A model generated the notes under the pieces. That model saw nothing but the letters and a program-made list of their open reading frames with translations. It was not told where the DNA came from and ran no database searches. Shown here one piece after another: positions 23,299 to 33,576 of a stretch of DNA of 64,000 nt. Every line of letters begins with the position of its first letter. Position 1 is the stretch's first letter. The position numbers and the translations under genes are program-made. The DNA is from Lithobates sylvaticus (Eukaryota > Chordata > Amphibia > Anura > Ranidae). The stretch covers positions 81,213,468-81,277,467 of the forward strand of contig CM053033.1 of the NCBI GenBank assembly GCA_028564925.1. Reading direction: 5' to 3'.

Positions 23299-24376
23299 AT
23301 GAAGGCCAAGGAACACACCAGACAGGTCAGGCATAAAGTTGTGGAGAAGTTTGAAGCAGGGTTAGGTTTTTCCAAAAATATCCCAAGCTTTGAACATCTC
23401 ACGGAGCACTGTTCAATCCATCATCCGAAAATGTAAAGAGTATGGCACAAGTGCAAACCTACCAAGACATGGCCCTCCACCTAAACTGACAGGCCAGGCA
23501 AGGAGAGCATTAATCAGAGAAGTAGCCAAGAGGGGCCTGCATGTTAATTCCGGAAGAGCTGCAGAGATCCGCAAGTCAGGTGGGAGAATCTGTCCACAGG
23601 ACAACTATTAGTTGTGCACTCCACAAATCTGGCCTTTATGGAAAAGTGGAAAGAAGAAAGCCATCAGAAGTCCTGTTTGCAGTTTGCGAGAAGCCGTGTG
23701 AGGGACACTGCAAACATGTGGAAGAAGGTGCTCTGGTCAGATGAGACCAAAATTGAACTTTTTGGCCTAAAAGCAAAACGCGGTGTGGCAGAAAACTAAC
23801 ACTACACATCACCCTGAACACACCATCCCCACTGTGAAACATGGTGGTGGCAGCATCATGTTGTGGGGATGCTTTTCTTCAGCAGAGACAGGGAAGCTGG
23901 TCAGAGTTAATGGAAAGATGGATGGAGCCAAATACAGGGACATTTTTGAAGAAAACATGTTGGAGTCTGCAAAAGACTTGAAACTGGGGCAAAGTTTCAC
24001 CATCCAACAGGACAATGACCCTAAACATACAGCCAGAGCTACAATGGAATTTAGATTAAAGGATATAAGGAGTTTAGATCAAAGCATATTCATGTGTTAG
24101 AATGGCCCAGTGAAAGACCAGACCTAAATCTAATTGAGAATCTGTGGCAAGACTTGAAAATTGGTGTTCACAGATGCTCACCATCCAACGTGACAGAGCT
24201 TGAGCTATTTTGAAGAAGAATGGGCAAAAATGTCACTCTCTAGATGTGCAAAGCTGGTAGAGACATCCCCAAAAAGACTTGCAGTTGTAATTGCAGCAAA
24301 AGGTGGTTCTACAAAGTATTGCCTCAGGGGGGCTGAATACAAATGCACGCCAAACTTTTCACATATTTATTTGTAA
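23299..24376 (+). pseudogene. Tc1 transposase remnant (family B)
   Basis: Begins MKAKEHTRQVRHKVVEKFEA. HTH blocks: MNISRSTVQSIIRKCKEYGT then GPPPKLTGQARRALIREVAK. Catalytic blocks: VLWSDETKIELFGL (first D), VKHGGGSIMLWGCFSS, IQQDNDPKHTARATMEF (second D), and a PIENLW-equivalent (NLIENLWQDLK, third E) in another frame. Several frameshifts separate blocks. Tc1 enzymes of this type are about 340 residues. Confidence 0.88.
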
Positions 24377-24473
24377 AAAATGTTAAAAATCATTTATAAA
24401 TTTCCTTTCACTTCACTATTATGTGCCACTTTGTGTTGGTCTATCACATACAATCTCAATAAAATACATTTAA

Positions 24474-24930
24474 AGGTGGAGGGCCACCCTAAAAAAAAAA
24501 AAGAGCATTAATATTCTAAATGTTTTACCTGATCCGAAATCCCTGTTGCTAGGCAGTCTTCCTAATCTGCCTCCTTCCTACTCTGCGGTGATCTTCGGTC
24601 TTCTGTCCTCCGCCGCGTTGTCTTCTGGGTAATGACGCGCGCTGTGTTCTGGGAACTGTGTGTTCCCTAACACAGCGCGTCCCATTCACAAAGCGCTGCG
24701 CGACTCGCGCATGCGCAGTAGGAAACGGGCAGTGAAGCCGTAGTCTCCACTGCCTGTTTCCCTTACTGAGGATGGTGGCGCTGGGACCGGAGCGCCAAGG
24801 GACATGTCGGCCTCGGCGTTCGACATCGCGGGTGCCCTGGGAGGGTAAGTGTACTTATTAAAAGTCAGCAGCTACTTTTTTTTTAGCTGCTTTTTAAAAA
24901 AAAAAAAAAAATTTCAGCTGAAACACCGCT
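24474..24930. mobile_element. T2/Kolobok-like MITE (R1, copy B), inside a Tc1 terminal repeat
   Basis: TTAA at 24470-24473 and 24931-24934; ends AGGTGGAGGGCCACCC and GAAACACCGCT. It interrupts the Tc1 right repeat at its own TTAA (AATACATTTAA / TTAAGTTTT). Contains a perfect ACTCGCGCATGCGCAGTAG word. Confidence 0.75.
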
Positions 24931-24941
24931 TTAAGTTTTCT

Positions 24942-25409
24942 TACACTATGTAATGTTTCTTGTGAGAACTCCTAAAATGAACAGTAGACTAATAAAACCT
25001 GCTTGTGAGCATCAAACACTCGTGGTTGTTGTACTAGAGATTTTTTTGCATGTTGGACTGCCCAGTTGTCATGATCTCCCCTTTCTCTGTATATATCACT
25101 TACCTTTTTCTTTCAGCTAAATATGGTAGATGATCATTTCAGGTGCCAGTTAATGCCTACACACACTTCTGTCCTTTGGAACAGACCTTTTTATTCATTG
25201 CATTTGTAGGGGTTTGCATCTCAGTGTGTTTTCTCTTTGTCTTCTGCATTTATCATTTATGTGTAGTGCAATTTGCATGCATGCCCAGGTAATTTACCCT
25301 TGCAGGAACTGCAGCAAACAGGAGCCATAAAATGAACACACTGACTGTAAGCACACTGGGTGAGGTCTACTCCACTGGAAACAATGTATAGGACTCTCAC
25401 ACTATGTGT
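24942..25409. other. No gene recognised
   Basis: Unique-looking AT-rich DNA; nothing supported. Confidence 0.4.
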
Positions 25410-25961
25410 TTAAAGAGGAACTGCAGTCTGCTCACATAATCTGTAATAACATCTTTGTTATTACAGATAACATATTTGCCATTCTGAAGCTTCCCTCCAA
25501 CCACTTTGCATAGTAGTTTATATATACTGCGATTGCCAAATATGCTGCAGAAATCTCCCTCCGCTGAGTCTGGCCGCATCCATTTTAACTGTGGGCAGCT
25601 GAAGCTTCTGCCTGTTCACTTCCTGGATTTACAAAGACACGCAGAGGCACCCCCCCCCCTTTTCCTTCTGGCAAACTCTAACGAGAGTAAGAGAGAGGGA
25701 GCTGTGCATGATGTCATAAGCCTAGGCTTTTTACCAGACAAGAAATTGGAAGTGGGCTGTATAAGGTATTTACTGGCAGATAAAAAATGCTTTACTATCC
25801 AAAGTTAAAACAAAAGGGCAGAGGATTTACCGTATTTATCGGCGTATAACACGCGCCGGCGTATAACACGCACCCCAAGTTTAGGAGGGAATATTAAGGA
25901 AAACAACTTTAAGGAGGGAAGTTTGAGGAAAAAAACTTACATTTAAATGCCCATCATTGCA

Positions 25962-26245
25962 GCCTTGTCCAGTGTCCATCTGCAGCCTTGTCCATCCTTG
26001 TAGCCTTGCCCAGTGCAGCCTTGCCCAGTGCCTTTGCAGCCTTGCCCAGTGCTATTGCAGCCTTGCCCAGTGTAGCCCTGTTCATCCTTGCAGCCTTGCC
26101 CAGTGCAGCTTTGCCCAATGCCTTTGCAGCCTTGCACAGTGCAGCCTTGTCCAGTGCTATTGCAGCCTTGCCCAGTGCAGCTTTGCCCAGTGCAGCCTTG
26201 CCCAGTGCCTTTGCAGGCTTGCCCAGTACATTTGCAGCGTTGCCC
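25962..26245. repeat. Minisatellite of CAGCCTTGCCCAGTG units
   Basis: About fifteen degenerate copies of (TTTG)CAGCCTTGCCCAGTGC, with unit lengths near 15 and 23. All frames stay open, so proteins of 87-132 codons on both strands are repeat artefacts. Confidence 0.9.
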
Positions 26246-26296
26246 ATTTAAAATTGGCGCCGAGTGGGGAAGACAAGCGCAGCGTGACATATCGAA

Positions 26297-26561
26297 AGCC
26301 GCGTGTATTTTCGGCTATTTTTGGCTCCTCTCGCAGTCCCGCCCACCTCCACTGATTGCGAGAGGAGCCGAGCGCTGACAACATACAGAAATCCGAGTTC
26401 GGCTAGTCTCGGCTCTGCTCGCAGACAGGGGCGGGACTGCGAGAGCCGAAAATAGCCGAACTCGGTTTTCTTTATGTTGTCGGCGCTCGGCTCCTCTCGC
26501 AATCAGTGGAGGTGGGCGGGACTGCGAGAGGAGCCGAAAATAGCCGAAAATACACGCGGCT
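26297..26561. repeat. GC-rich palindrome, 89-bp arms
   Basis: Left arm 26297-26385 and right arm 26473-26561 are near-perfect reverse complements (GCCGCGTGTATTTTCGGC ... ; ... CGAAAATACACGCGGC). The 87-base centre is itself largely palindromic (CCGAGTTCGGCTA with TAGCCGAACTCGG). Confidence 0.9.
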
Positions 26562-26883
26562 CTCTCCCCTAAAGAGAAAATCAGCGGGAGATCGGCGGGT
26601 ATCGGCGTATAGCACGCACCCACGATTTTCCCCTGATTTTAAGTTAAATACGGTAATAGATGGAAAGATGAAAAAATTACTGAAGTTCCACTTTAAAGCT
26701 GGGTATACACTAGTACATTTTTCATTTAAGATTCTTAATTTTTAGGAAAGTTAATTTAATTATCCAGTCATTTGGGGGGGGGGGGGGGGTCAAAACGAAG
26801 TTCATTTTTCCATTTGCAGTGACAAGAAAATTCAAAGGAGCAGGATTTTTTTTTTCCCAAACAAATGAATTTCCTGCAGTGTA

Positions 26884-28456
26884 CAGTATCTCACTGTACT
26901 CATACTTTTCATGTGACAACACTGAAGAAATTACACTTTGCTACAATGTAAATAGTGAGTGTTTGGCTTGTATAACAGTGTAAATTAGCTGTCCCCTCAA
27001 AATAACTCAACACACAGCCATTAATGTCTAAACCACTGCAAACAAAAGTGAGCACACCCCTAAGTGAAAATGTCCAAATTGGGCCCAATTAGCCATTTTC
27101 CCTCCCCGGTGTCATGTGACTCGTTAGTGTTACAAGGTCTCAGGTGTGAATGGGGAGCAGGTGTGTTAAATTTGGTGTTATCGCTCTCACTCTCTCATAC
27201 TGGTCACTGGAAGTTCAACGTGGCACCTCATGGCAAAGAACTCTCTTAGGATCTGAAAAAAAAGAATTGTTGCTCTACATAAAGATGGCATAGGCTATAA
27301 GAAGATTGCCAAGACCCTGAAACTGAGCTGCAGCATGGTGGCCAAGACCATACAGTGGTTTAACAAGATAGGTTCCACTCAGAACAGGCCTCGCCATGGT
27401 CAACCAAAGAAGTTGAGTGCACGTGCTCAGCGTCCTACCCAGAAGTTGTCTTTGGGAAATAGACGTATGAGTGCTGCCATAATTGCTGCAGAGGTTGAAG
27501 GCATGGGGGTCAGCCTGTCAGTGCTCAGACCATACGCCGCACACTGCATCAAATGTGTCTGCATGGCTGTCGTTCCAGAAGTAAGCCTCTTCTAAAGATG
27601 TACAAGAAAGCCCGCAAACAGTTTGCTGAAGACAAGCAGACGAAGGACATGGATTACTGGAACCATGTCCTGTGGTCTGATGAGACCAAGATAAACTTAT
27701 TTGGTTCAGATGGTGTCAAGAGTGTGTAGTGGCAACCAGGTGAGGAGTACAAAGACCAGTGTGTCTTGAAAACAGTCAAGCATGGTGGTGGGAGTGTCAT
27801 GGTCTGGGGTGGCATGAGTGCTGCCAGCACTGGGTAGCTACATTTCATTGAGGGAACCATGAATGCCAACATGTACTGTGACATACTGAAGCAGAGCATG
27901 ATCCACTCCCCTCGGAGACTGGGCCGCAGGGCAGTATTCCAAGATGACGGCCCCAAACACACCTCCAAGACGACCACTGCCTTGTTAAAGAAGCTGATGG
28001 TAAAGGTGATGGACTGGTCAAGCATGTCTCCAGACCCAAACCCTATTGAGCATCTGTGGGGCATCCTCAAACGGAAGGTGGAGGAGCGCAAGGTCTCCAA
28101 CTTCCACCAGCTCCATGATGTCATCATGGAGGAGTGGAAGAGGACTCCAGTGGCAACCTGTGAAGCTCTGGTGAACTCCATGCCCAAGAGGGTTAAGGCA
28201 GTGCTGGAAAATAATGGTGGCCACACAAAATATTGACACTTTGGGCCCAATTTGGACATTTTCACTTAGGGGTGTACTCACTTTTATTGCCAGCGGTTTA
28301 GACATTAATGGCTGTGTGTTTCAGTTATTATGAGGGGACAGAAACATTTACACTGTTATACAAGCTGTACACTCACTACTTTACATTGTAGAATGAAAAG
28401 ATAGAATAAAATATTTACAAAAATGTGAGTGGTGTACTCACTTTCGTGAGATACCG
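26884..28456 (+). mobile_element. Tc1/mariner element, family C, near full length
   Basis: Tips CAGTATCTCAC and GTGAGATACCG with TA on both sides (26882-26883, 28457-28458). Long terminal repeats of roughly 200 bases share CACAGCCATTAATGTCTAAA. About 1.57 kb, the usual Tc1 length. The transposase is broken. Confidence 0.92.
27230..28236 (+). pseudogene. Tc1 transposase (family C), broken
   Basis: Begins MAKNSLRI, stop, KKRIVALHKDGIGYKKIAKT (first HTH); then PRHGQPKKLSARAQR (linker/second HTH). Catalytic blocks: VLWSDETKINLFGSDGVK (first D), VFQDDGPKHTSKTTTA (second D), PDPNPIEHLWGILKRK (third, E). Ends ENNGGHTKY. I count at least three in-frame stops and one frameshift (near 27580). All three catalytic acids survive, so decay is moderate. 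Confidence 0.92.
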
Positions 28457-28627
28457 TATGTGGTTTTTGTTCAGTAAAGTCAATTCACTCCAAAATTAAA
28501 TGTTAAATGTAAGCAAAATTTTAAACCTATTTTTGAACGACATTCGTCAAGCTGATTGTCAAATGTACTGAGAATTTTTGTACAAATTTTTTTTTTTAAA
28601 TCCCTTCTAGTGAATACCCAACTTTAG

Positions 28628-29679
28628 GCACTGAGGTATGTTAGTAGGGTTAATTGAGTGCGAAAAATGGCAGTAATGGCCAGATTTGTCATTGTCAATT
28701 GTTTTGGTATTCTGTTGTCTGGTCAATCTGACTGGAAAGACAATTTATGTGACGGTACATGCAGAAATTTCTGATCTTTCTCTGTCACCGGATAGTGTTA
28801 CTGTGTAGAATCGTATGCATGGGTGCCTACCTAGAAACTGTTGTTTAACCACAATGAAGGGCAGGAAAATTCTGACCCAACACAAGCACTGTACAATTAT
28901 CAGGAGACTGTTTAACCAATTCTTAACCATCGGAACACAGTGACTAATGATTATGTTTGTGTTGCATTCTTTTGCTTTTCTTCTTACCCTGCCATTACCT
29001 GGGAGCTTTGGGTTCAACATGTCATTAGTTGAAATTACTTCCCGCTTCTCAAGAAACAAAGCTGTATTATTAAGATGTGTAGGTCTGCTTTATTATACAT
29101 CAGTCAGCCTAGGTCAGTTTTGGGTAGATATTGGCAAATCAAAGCAGTCACTGGTTTCTGGTGTCACAGGTATGCTGAGAGTGTCAAATCTTCCCCATTT
29201 TATGCTGTGCTTTACTGAGCTGTTATCCGTCATCTGGACACGTGGACAGGGCATACCAACATACAAGCCACATTTCTAACCTGCTTTAAAATGAAAGGCT
29301 GTGGAATGAATGTGCAGGAGATTCTCATTGTCTTAACAGATTCAATGTATTAAATGGCCAGCCCTCACAACAAAATATTATATTTTAATTCTACATGGAC
29401 CCTGGTGGGCTTGAGTTATCCACTGGCTTTTTATGTCTTGAATATTCCATTTATGTCAACCTGGGAGCTTTGGGTGTTCCAAATCATCCTGATATATTTT
29501 CTATGATATTAAGTAGAAATCCAGTAGGGCTGGTGGGAACCCCTCCAAATGACCACAGCAGGTCCCCCAACTGAAAATATGTGTATTGCCAATAAAATTC
29601 ATGGGTCATGGGAAAAAAATATTCAGCATCTACCAACAGTGAAATAGCAGTTTGGGATGGACTGACCCTTTTAATCCCC
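28628..29679. other. No gene recognised
   Basis: Unique-looking DNA. The word CCTGGGAGCTTTGGGT occurs at about 28998 and 29460 without other similarity. A 110-codon plus frame (28947-29279) lacks recognisable features. Confidence 0.35.
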
Positions 29680-29989
29680 TGGTGCCCAACCTGTGGCCCT
29701 TTTGATATATGATGTGCAGCCTTCGGACCTCAGCAATTTGTAGTAGGAACATTGATTAGGGTAATAATACTGATTTCTACTAGCCTTATGTATCATGTTC
29801 CCAGTTTCATATTATCTTCTGCAGTATATTCCTTGCCACAATCTCTGACCCTTCATTTCTTTTATTAGGTTTGCAGTTTCTGACAGTCCTCCTAAGCATT
29901 ATATATATTGAACATTATGTCTGGTCCTTTGGCAATGTCAGGGGCCGCATTTGAGGCCCCCTTTAGCTCAAAAGTTGACATCCACTGCT
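29680..29989. mobile_element. hAT-like MITE, degraded
   Basis: Left CCTGGTGCCCAACCTGTGG and right CAAAAGTTGACATCCACTG resemble the CAGTGGTGTCCAAC ends of hAT MITEs. The 8-bp duplication is only approximate (TTTTAATC vs CTTTAAGT once the adjoining R2 is removed). Confidence 0.4.
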
Positions 29990-29993
29990 TTAA

Positions 29994-30476
29994 AGTGGTT
30001 TTAAAGGCAGAAGGTTTTTTATCTCAATGCATTCTATGCATTAAGATAAAAAGCCTTCTGTGTGCAGCAGCCCCCCTTGGCCCCTCTAATACTTACCTGA
30101 GCACCATCTCTGTCCAGCGATGTCCACGAGTGTCTCAGTCATCCGATATTCTCTCTCCTGATTGGCTGAGACACAGCAGTGGCGCCATTGGCTCCCGCTG
30201 CTGTCAATCAAAGTCAGTCAGCCGCTTAGGAGAGAGAAAGGGGGCCAGGCCTCCATGTCTGAATGGACACAGGAAGCTGTGACTCAGCTCGGGTGCCCCC
30301 ATAGCAAGCTGCTTGTTGTGGGGCACTTCACAGGAGGGAGGGGCCAGGAGCACAGAATAGGAACCCACAAAAAGGTAGATCCAAGCTGCTCTGTGCAAAT
30401 CCACTGCAACAGAGCAGGTAAGCATAACATGTTTGTTATTTAAAAAAAAAAAAAAAAAAAAGACTTTAAAATCACT
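29994..30476 (+). mobile_element. T2/Kolobok-like MITE (R2)
   Basis: TTAA at 29990-29993 and 30477-30480; starts AGTGGTTTTAAAGGC and ends TTTAAAATCACT. The GCAGGTAAGCATAACATG donor-like word sits at 30415-30432. Confidence 0.75.
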
Positions 30477-30565
30477 TTAAGTCGTATAATCTTATTCACG
30501 GGCACATATGTTAAAGAGAGCAGCTGAACGATAGAAGAACTTCAGTCTGAACAAAACCTTTATAA

Positions 30566-30915
30566 GGCCCCTTTCACATGGGGGGACTCCGCTTGCTCTG
30601 AGGGGATCGATCTGTTGATCCCAGCTGAGCCGGCAGATTACAGGTCCGTCTCTGCTCACTGCTCAGGGATGGACCTGTCAGATCTCCGCTCTCCTCTATG
30701 GGCGATCAGATTAAAATTGACCGCCTGTCTGTTTTCATCCAATACGCCGGATGGATGGAAAATAGGGTTTCCACCTGTCTAGATTCAGCGGATCAGATGT
30801 CAGCGGACATGTCACCACTGACATCCGTCGCTCCATAGACCTGCATGGAGCATCCCTTCAGGTCCGCCTAAAAAACTGACAGGCGGACCTGAACAGTCCG
30901 CCCGTGTAAAAGGCC
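30566..30915. mobile_element. Harbinger-like MITE
   Basis: Ends GGCCCCTTTCACATGGG and CCCGTGTAAAAGGCC; TAA duplicated at 30563-30565 and 30916-30918. Related to 60511-60883. Confidence 0.85.
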
Positions 30916-31035
30916 TAAGGTTTCTAATGGCAGAGATGTTAAAGAAATTGTATGGTCTCAGCAAATACCTTAATATTAATTATAACAGAATTGTAATAGC
31001 AACACAAACGATAGGTATTTTGACAGTTCAATAAA

Positions 31036-31433
31036 CAGTACTGTGCAAAAGGTTCAGGCAGGTGTTAAAAATGCTGTAAAGTAAAAATGCTTTCAAAAAT
31101 ATTTTATTTTAATTGTTTATTTTTATCAATTTCCAAAATGCAAAGTGAGCGAACAGAAGAAAAATCCAAATTAAATCATTATTTGGTGTGACTACCCTTT
31201 GGTTTAAACCAGCATCAATTCTTCTAGGTACACACAGTGTATGTGTACACTATTTTTGAAGGAACTCGGCAGGTAGGTTGTTCCAAATATCTTGGAGAAC
31301 TAACCACAGATCTTCTGTGGATGTGGGCTGCTACAAAACCTTCTGCCACACCAAATATTGATTTGATTTGGATTTCCTTTCTGTTCATTTACTTTCCAAT
31401 TTGTTAATTGATAAAAATAAACTATTACAGTGG
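31036..31433. mobile_element. Tc1 family A deletion derivative
   Basis: Left terminal repeat CAGTACTGTGCAAAAGGTTC matches the 8907-10873 element. After 31345 it jumps to that element's 3' subterminal sequence (CCAAATATTGATTTGATTTG) and is cut near 31433, so nearly all of the transposase is deleted. Confidence 0.8.
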
Positions 31434-32320
31434 TTCCTACAGAAAGAGGAAGACTGGGGTAGTGCACACCATAACCTGACTGTGTGCAGTGGAGGCAGAG
31501 GGACACTATCCTGAGTTCATAGACCACAACTTAAACTGACGGGAGACGGTTGTGCAGAAAGTAGACCCGAGCTGAGGATATTGCCAGAGGAATTCACTGG
31601 TTTTCAAGCATCTGAACCAGATCGCTGTAGACACAGTAGAAAAAAAAAAAGAGAGGGCACACTGGCCTAGTGCATTATACAATGTATTTATTGAAGGAAT
31701 AGTGATAAAAACATATTGAGGTCTACTCACAAACAGCGCAAAAATGAAAGCTCATCAGGCAACGTGTGGCTATTCACTCGTAGATGACCACAACCTCCAA
31801 TCGAGGGAAGGGGCCCTAACTAGGACCCAACTGGCTAACCCATTTAGAAGGACCGACCACCTTCTTCAGAGCCTGTAGGCCTATATACACAGGAGTGGAT
31901 GAGTTGTCCAGCCATATCAGATTGACACAGGAGTATCAGGAGGATCAAGACAGAAGCTTTGTGTAATGGCTAAGCCATAACGGGCACATTTTATTGATTT
32001 ATTGAGTGCATAGTGGTGGCAGAACCCAGCACATTGTGGAAGCACCTTAAGCTATTTCTTTGCACTATAATGAACTTTATTAAGTGGACATCACGATGAT
32101 CCATCTGTGGATTTGCATCAGTGTTTGGACTTTTAAATACATGAAACCATTGCACTATTTAATATAAGAAATCGTTGCACCTTTTTTTTTCCATATTTAT
32201 TGATATGAACACTATTGGATGATTTATTATCTAGATGTTGATAAAACCATATGAAATATTGCATCACGTATGAATTATTTATTTTTATTTTTGGCACTGT
32301 CACTTTAATATTTTGTCTGT
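31434..32320. other. Unassigned, repeat-like DNA
   Basis: No coding frame recognised. The later part (32060-32300) is marked by recurrent TTGCAC words and AT tracts, like 52480-52700. It may be the remains of a dispersed element, but I see no diagnostic ends. Confidence 0.3.
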
Positions 32321-32324
32321 TTAA

Positions 32325-32666
32325 AGAGGAGCTCCAGTCTGGGTAAAAAAAAAATGTTTGAAAAAAAACAGATTTTTAATATAAGGCCACTTACCTATCT
32401 AGGGATCCCATGATGTCGGCGCCTTCAGGCTTCACAGCTGGTTTCCTACTGCGCATGAGCAAGTTGTGCTGTCCCCCAGAAGGCAGCAGGAGGCATGAGG
32501 AGGGGCCAGAAATGCTCGGAGATCACCGCAGCGATCTTACCAGGAAGTGAGAGCGGGTACCTGTCAAAACCATGTACCCCCACCAAAAAAGTGGCAAATG
32601 TGGCAGTGAAGGGGGGGGGGGAGGGTGTGAACAAGCGGAGCTTCCCCTTTTGGGTTGAGCTCTGCT
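32325..32666. mobile_element. T2/Kolobok-like MITE (R1, copy C)
   Basis: TTAA at 32321-32324 and 32667-32670; ends AGAGGAGCTCCAGTC and TTGAGCTCTGCT. NRF1-like word decayed to CTACTGCGCATGAGCAAG. Confidence 0.7.
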
Positions 32667-32789
32667 TTAAATTTCTTTTTAGCTGAGTGCTGCACTATTA
32701 AGTACATAATATTGTGTTTCAGCCTTGTTGCTTGCGCAGAGGTTTCTACAGATTTTCTGAATCTTTTGATGATGGTATGTACTGTAAAT

Positions 32790-33369
32790 TAGAGCTGTAC
32801 GATTCTGGCCAAAATGAGAATCACTATTTTTTTCCTTAGAATAAAAAGATCACGATTCTCGCAACGTAAAATTTTTCACATTTTACAAAAAAAATAAAAA
32901 ATTGGCTAACTTTACTGGTTATTTTTCGTTTTTTTAATTCATTAAAGTAATTAAAAAAAAAATTGCATTTGAAAGACCGCTGCACAAATGCAGTGTGACA
33001 TAAATATTCTCTAGGGTGTCTACTAAAAAAATATATATAATGTTTGGGGGTACTAAGTAATTTTCTAGCAAAAAAAATTATTTTAACTTGAAACCAACAA
33101 ATGTCAGAAAAAGGTTTAGTGTTTAAGTGGTTAAACTTTCCTCATTTACACACAGAAGTCTATTCCTTTGACAAATTGTTACAATGTTTATACTTAAGTT
33201 CAACTGATAAAGAATGTTGTGATTCTTGGCAGACTGCCCAGTTTTTCTCTTCCTTTCTTTTGAGGGCTGTGGCTTCAGAAGAGCAGAGAATTCTTTGCAT
33301 AGAAAGAATTGTGAAACACTTTAGCCAAGATCGCGATAACGATTCTTGACGATTAATTGTGCAGCTCTA
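32790..33369. mobile_element. hAT MITE with perfect 8-bp duplication
   Basis: CTGTAAAT is duplicated exactly at 32782-32789 and 33370-33377. Ends TAGAGCTGTACGATTC and GTGCAGCTCTA are inverted. Its right end lies 76 bases upstream of the exon candidate at 33446. Confidence 0.88.
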
Positions 33370-33445
33370 CTGTAAATAATATTTTTAAAGTGTTTGTAAT
33401 GTTACGTTGAGGAAAATTATTCTGAAATTGTTTGGCACTTTTTAG

Positions 33446-33576
33446 ATGCAGTTCCAGCTGTCAGAATACAATGACTGCAGTGGGAGATTCATCCATCTGT
33501 GCTGTATAGCGTTGATGGAGGCATCTGCTGAAGGAAAGAACAACTTAGTGTATGGCCAGCTGATTACCAAAGCCAG
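33446..33576 (+). CDS. Candidate host exon, unknown gene
   Basis: A 131-base segment is open in just one frame. It is bounded by an acceptor (cactttttag ending 33445, with a plausible branch word ttctgaa) and a good donor (AAAGCCAG|GTAGGT at 33577). Its translation starts MQFQLSEYNDCSGRFIHLCC and ends LVYGQLITKA plus two bases, so it would begin in phase 0 and end in phase 2. The other two frames have stops. I do not recognise the protein family and no neighbouring exon is found. Being spliced internally, it needs no start codon; the initial ATG may be coincidental. Chance occurrence is possible. Confidence 0.4.

Larger units (their letters stand above)
21444..24941 (+). mobile_element. Tc1/mariner element, family B, with two nested elements
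   Basis: The left terminal repeat starts CAGTGCCTTGAAAAAGTATT after TA. The right one is recognisable (ATTATGTGCCACTTTGTG, CACATATTTATTTGTAAAAA) but truncated near 24941. A hAT (21632-23110) sits in the left repeat's edge and a T2-like MITE (24474-24930) in the right repeat. The transposase at 23299-24376 is broken. Confidence 0.88.
25829..26654. mobile_element. Unclassified DNA element with CCGTATTTATCGGCGTATA ends
   Basis: Inverted tips CCGTATTTA / TAAATACGG flanked by TA. Subterminal GGCGTATAACACGC is repeated and recurs near the right end as GGCGTATAGCACGC. It holds a minisatellite (25962-26245) and a 265-bp palindrome (26297-26561). A second copy's tip runs off the window end (63982-64000). 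Confidence 0.7.
25414..26692. mobile_element. T2/Kolobok-like MITE (family R4), split by another element
   Basis: TTAA at 25410-25413 and 26693-26696; ends AGAGGAACTGCAGTCTGC and ACTGAAGTTCCACT. The uninterrupted sister at 34531-34956 shows where 25829-26654 was inserted (sister reads GAAGTTTTAATAGATG across the site). Confidence 0.75.
26697..28624. mobile_element. MITE with GCTGGGTATACACTAG ends, split by a Tc1
   Basis: Left end AGCTGGGTATACACTAG (26697-26713) and right end CTAGTGAATACCCAACT (28607-28623) are inverted. The interior is interrupted by Tc1-C. A left end of the same type occurs near 34050 (GCTGGCTATACACTGG). TTAA/TTTA flank it; Harbinger membership is a guess. Confidence 0.55.

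Noticed and set aside
25943-26623. Cys/Pro-rich and Ala/Leu-rich proteins of 84-132 residues
   Set aside because: All frames are open because of the minisatellite and palindrome; no start context, family motif or splice support.
28998-29475. Repeat CCTGGGAGCTTTGGGT as ends of an element
   Set aside because: The two copies are direct, share no further flank similarity and have no inverted tips.
31434-32320. A named retroelement
   Set aside because: Some words suggest a dispersed element, but no diagnostic protein, tip or duplication could be found.
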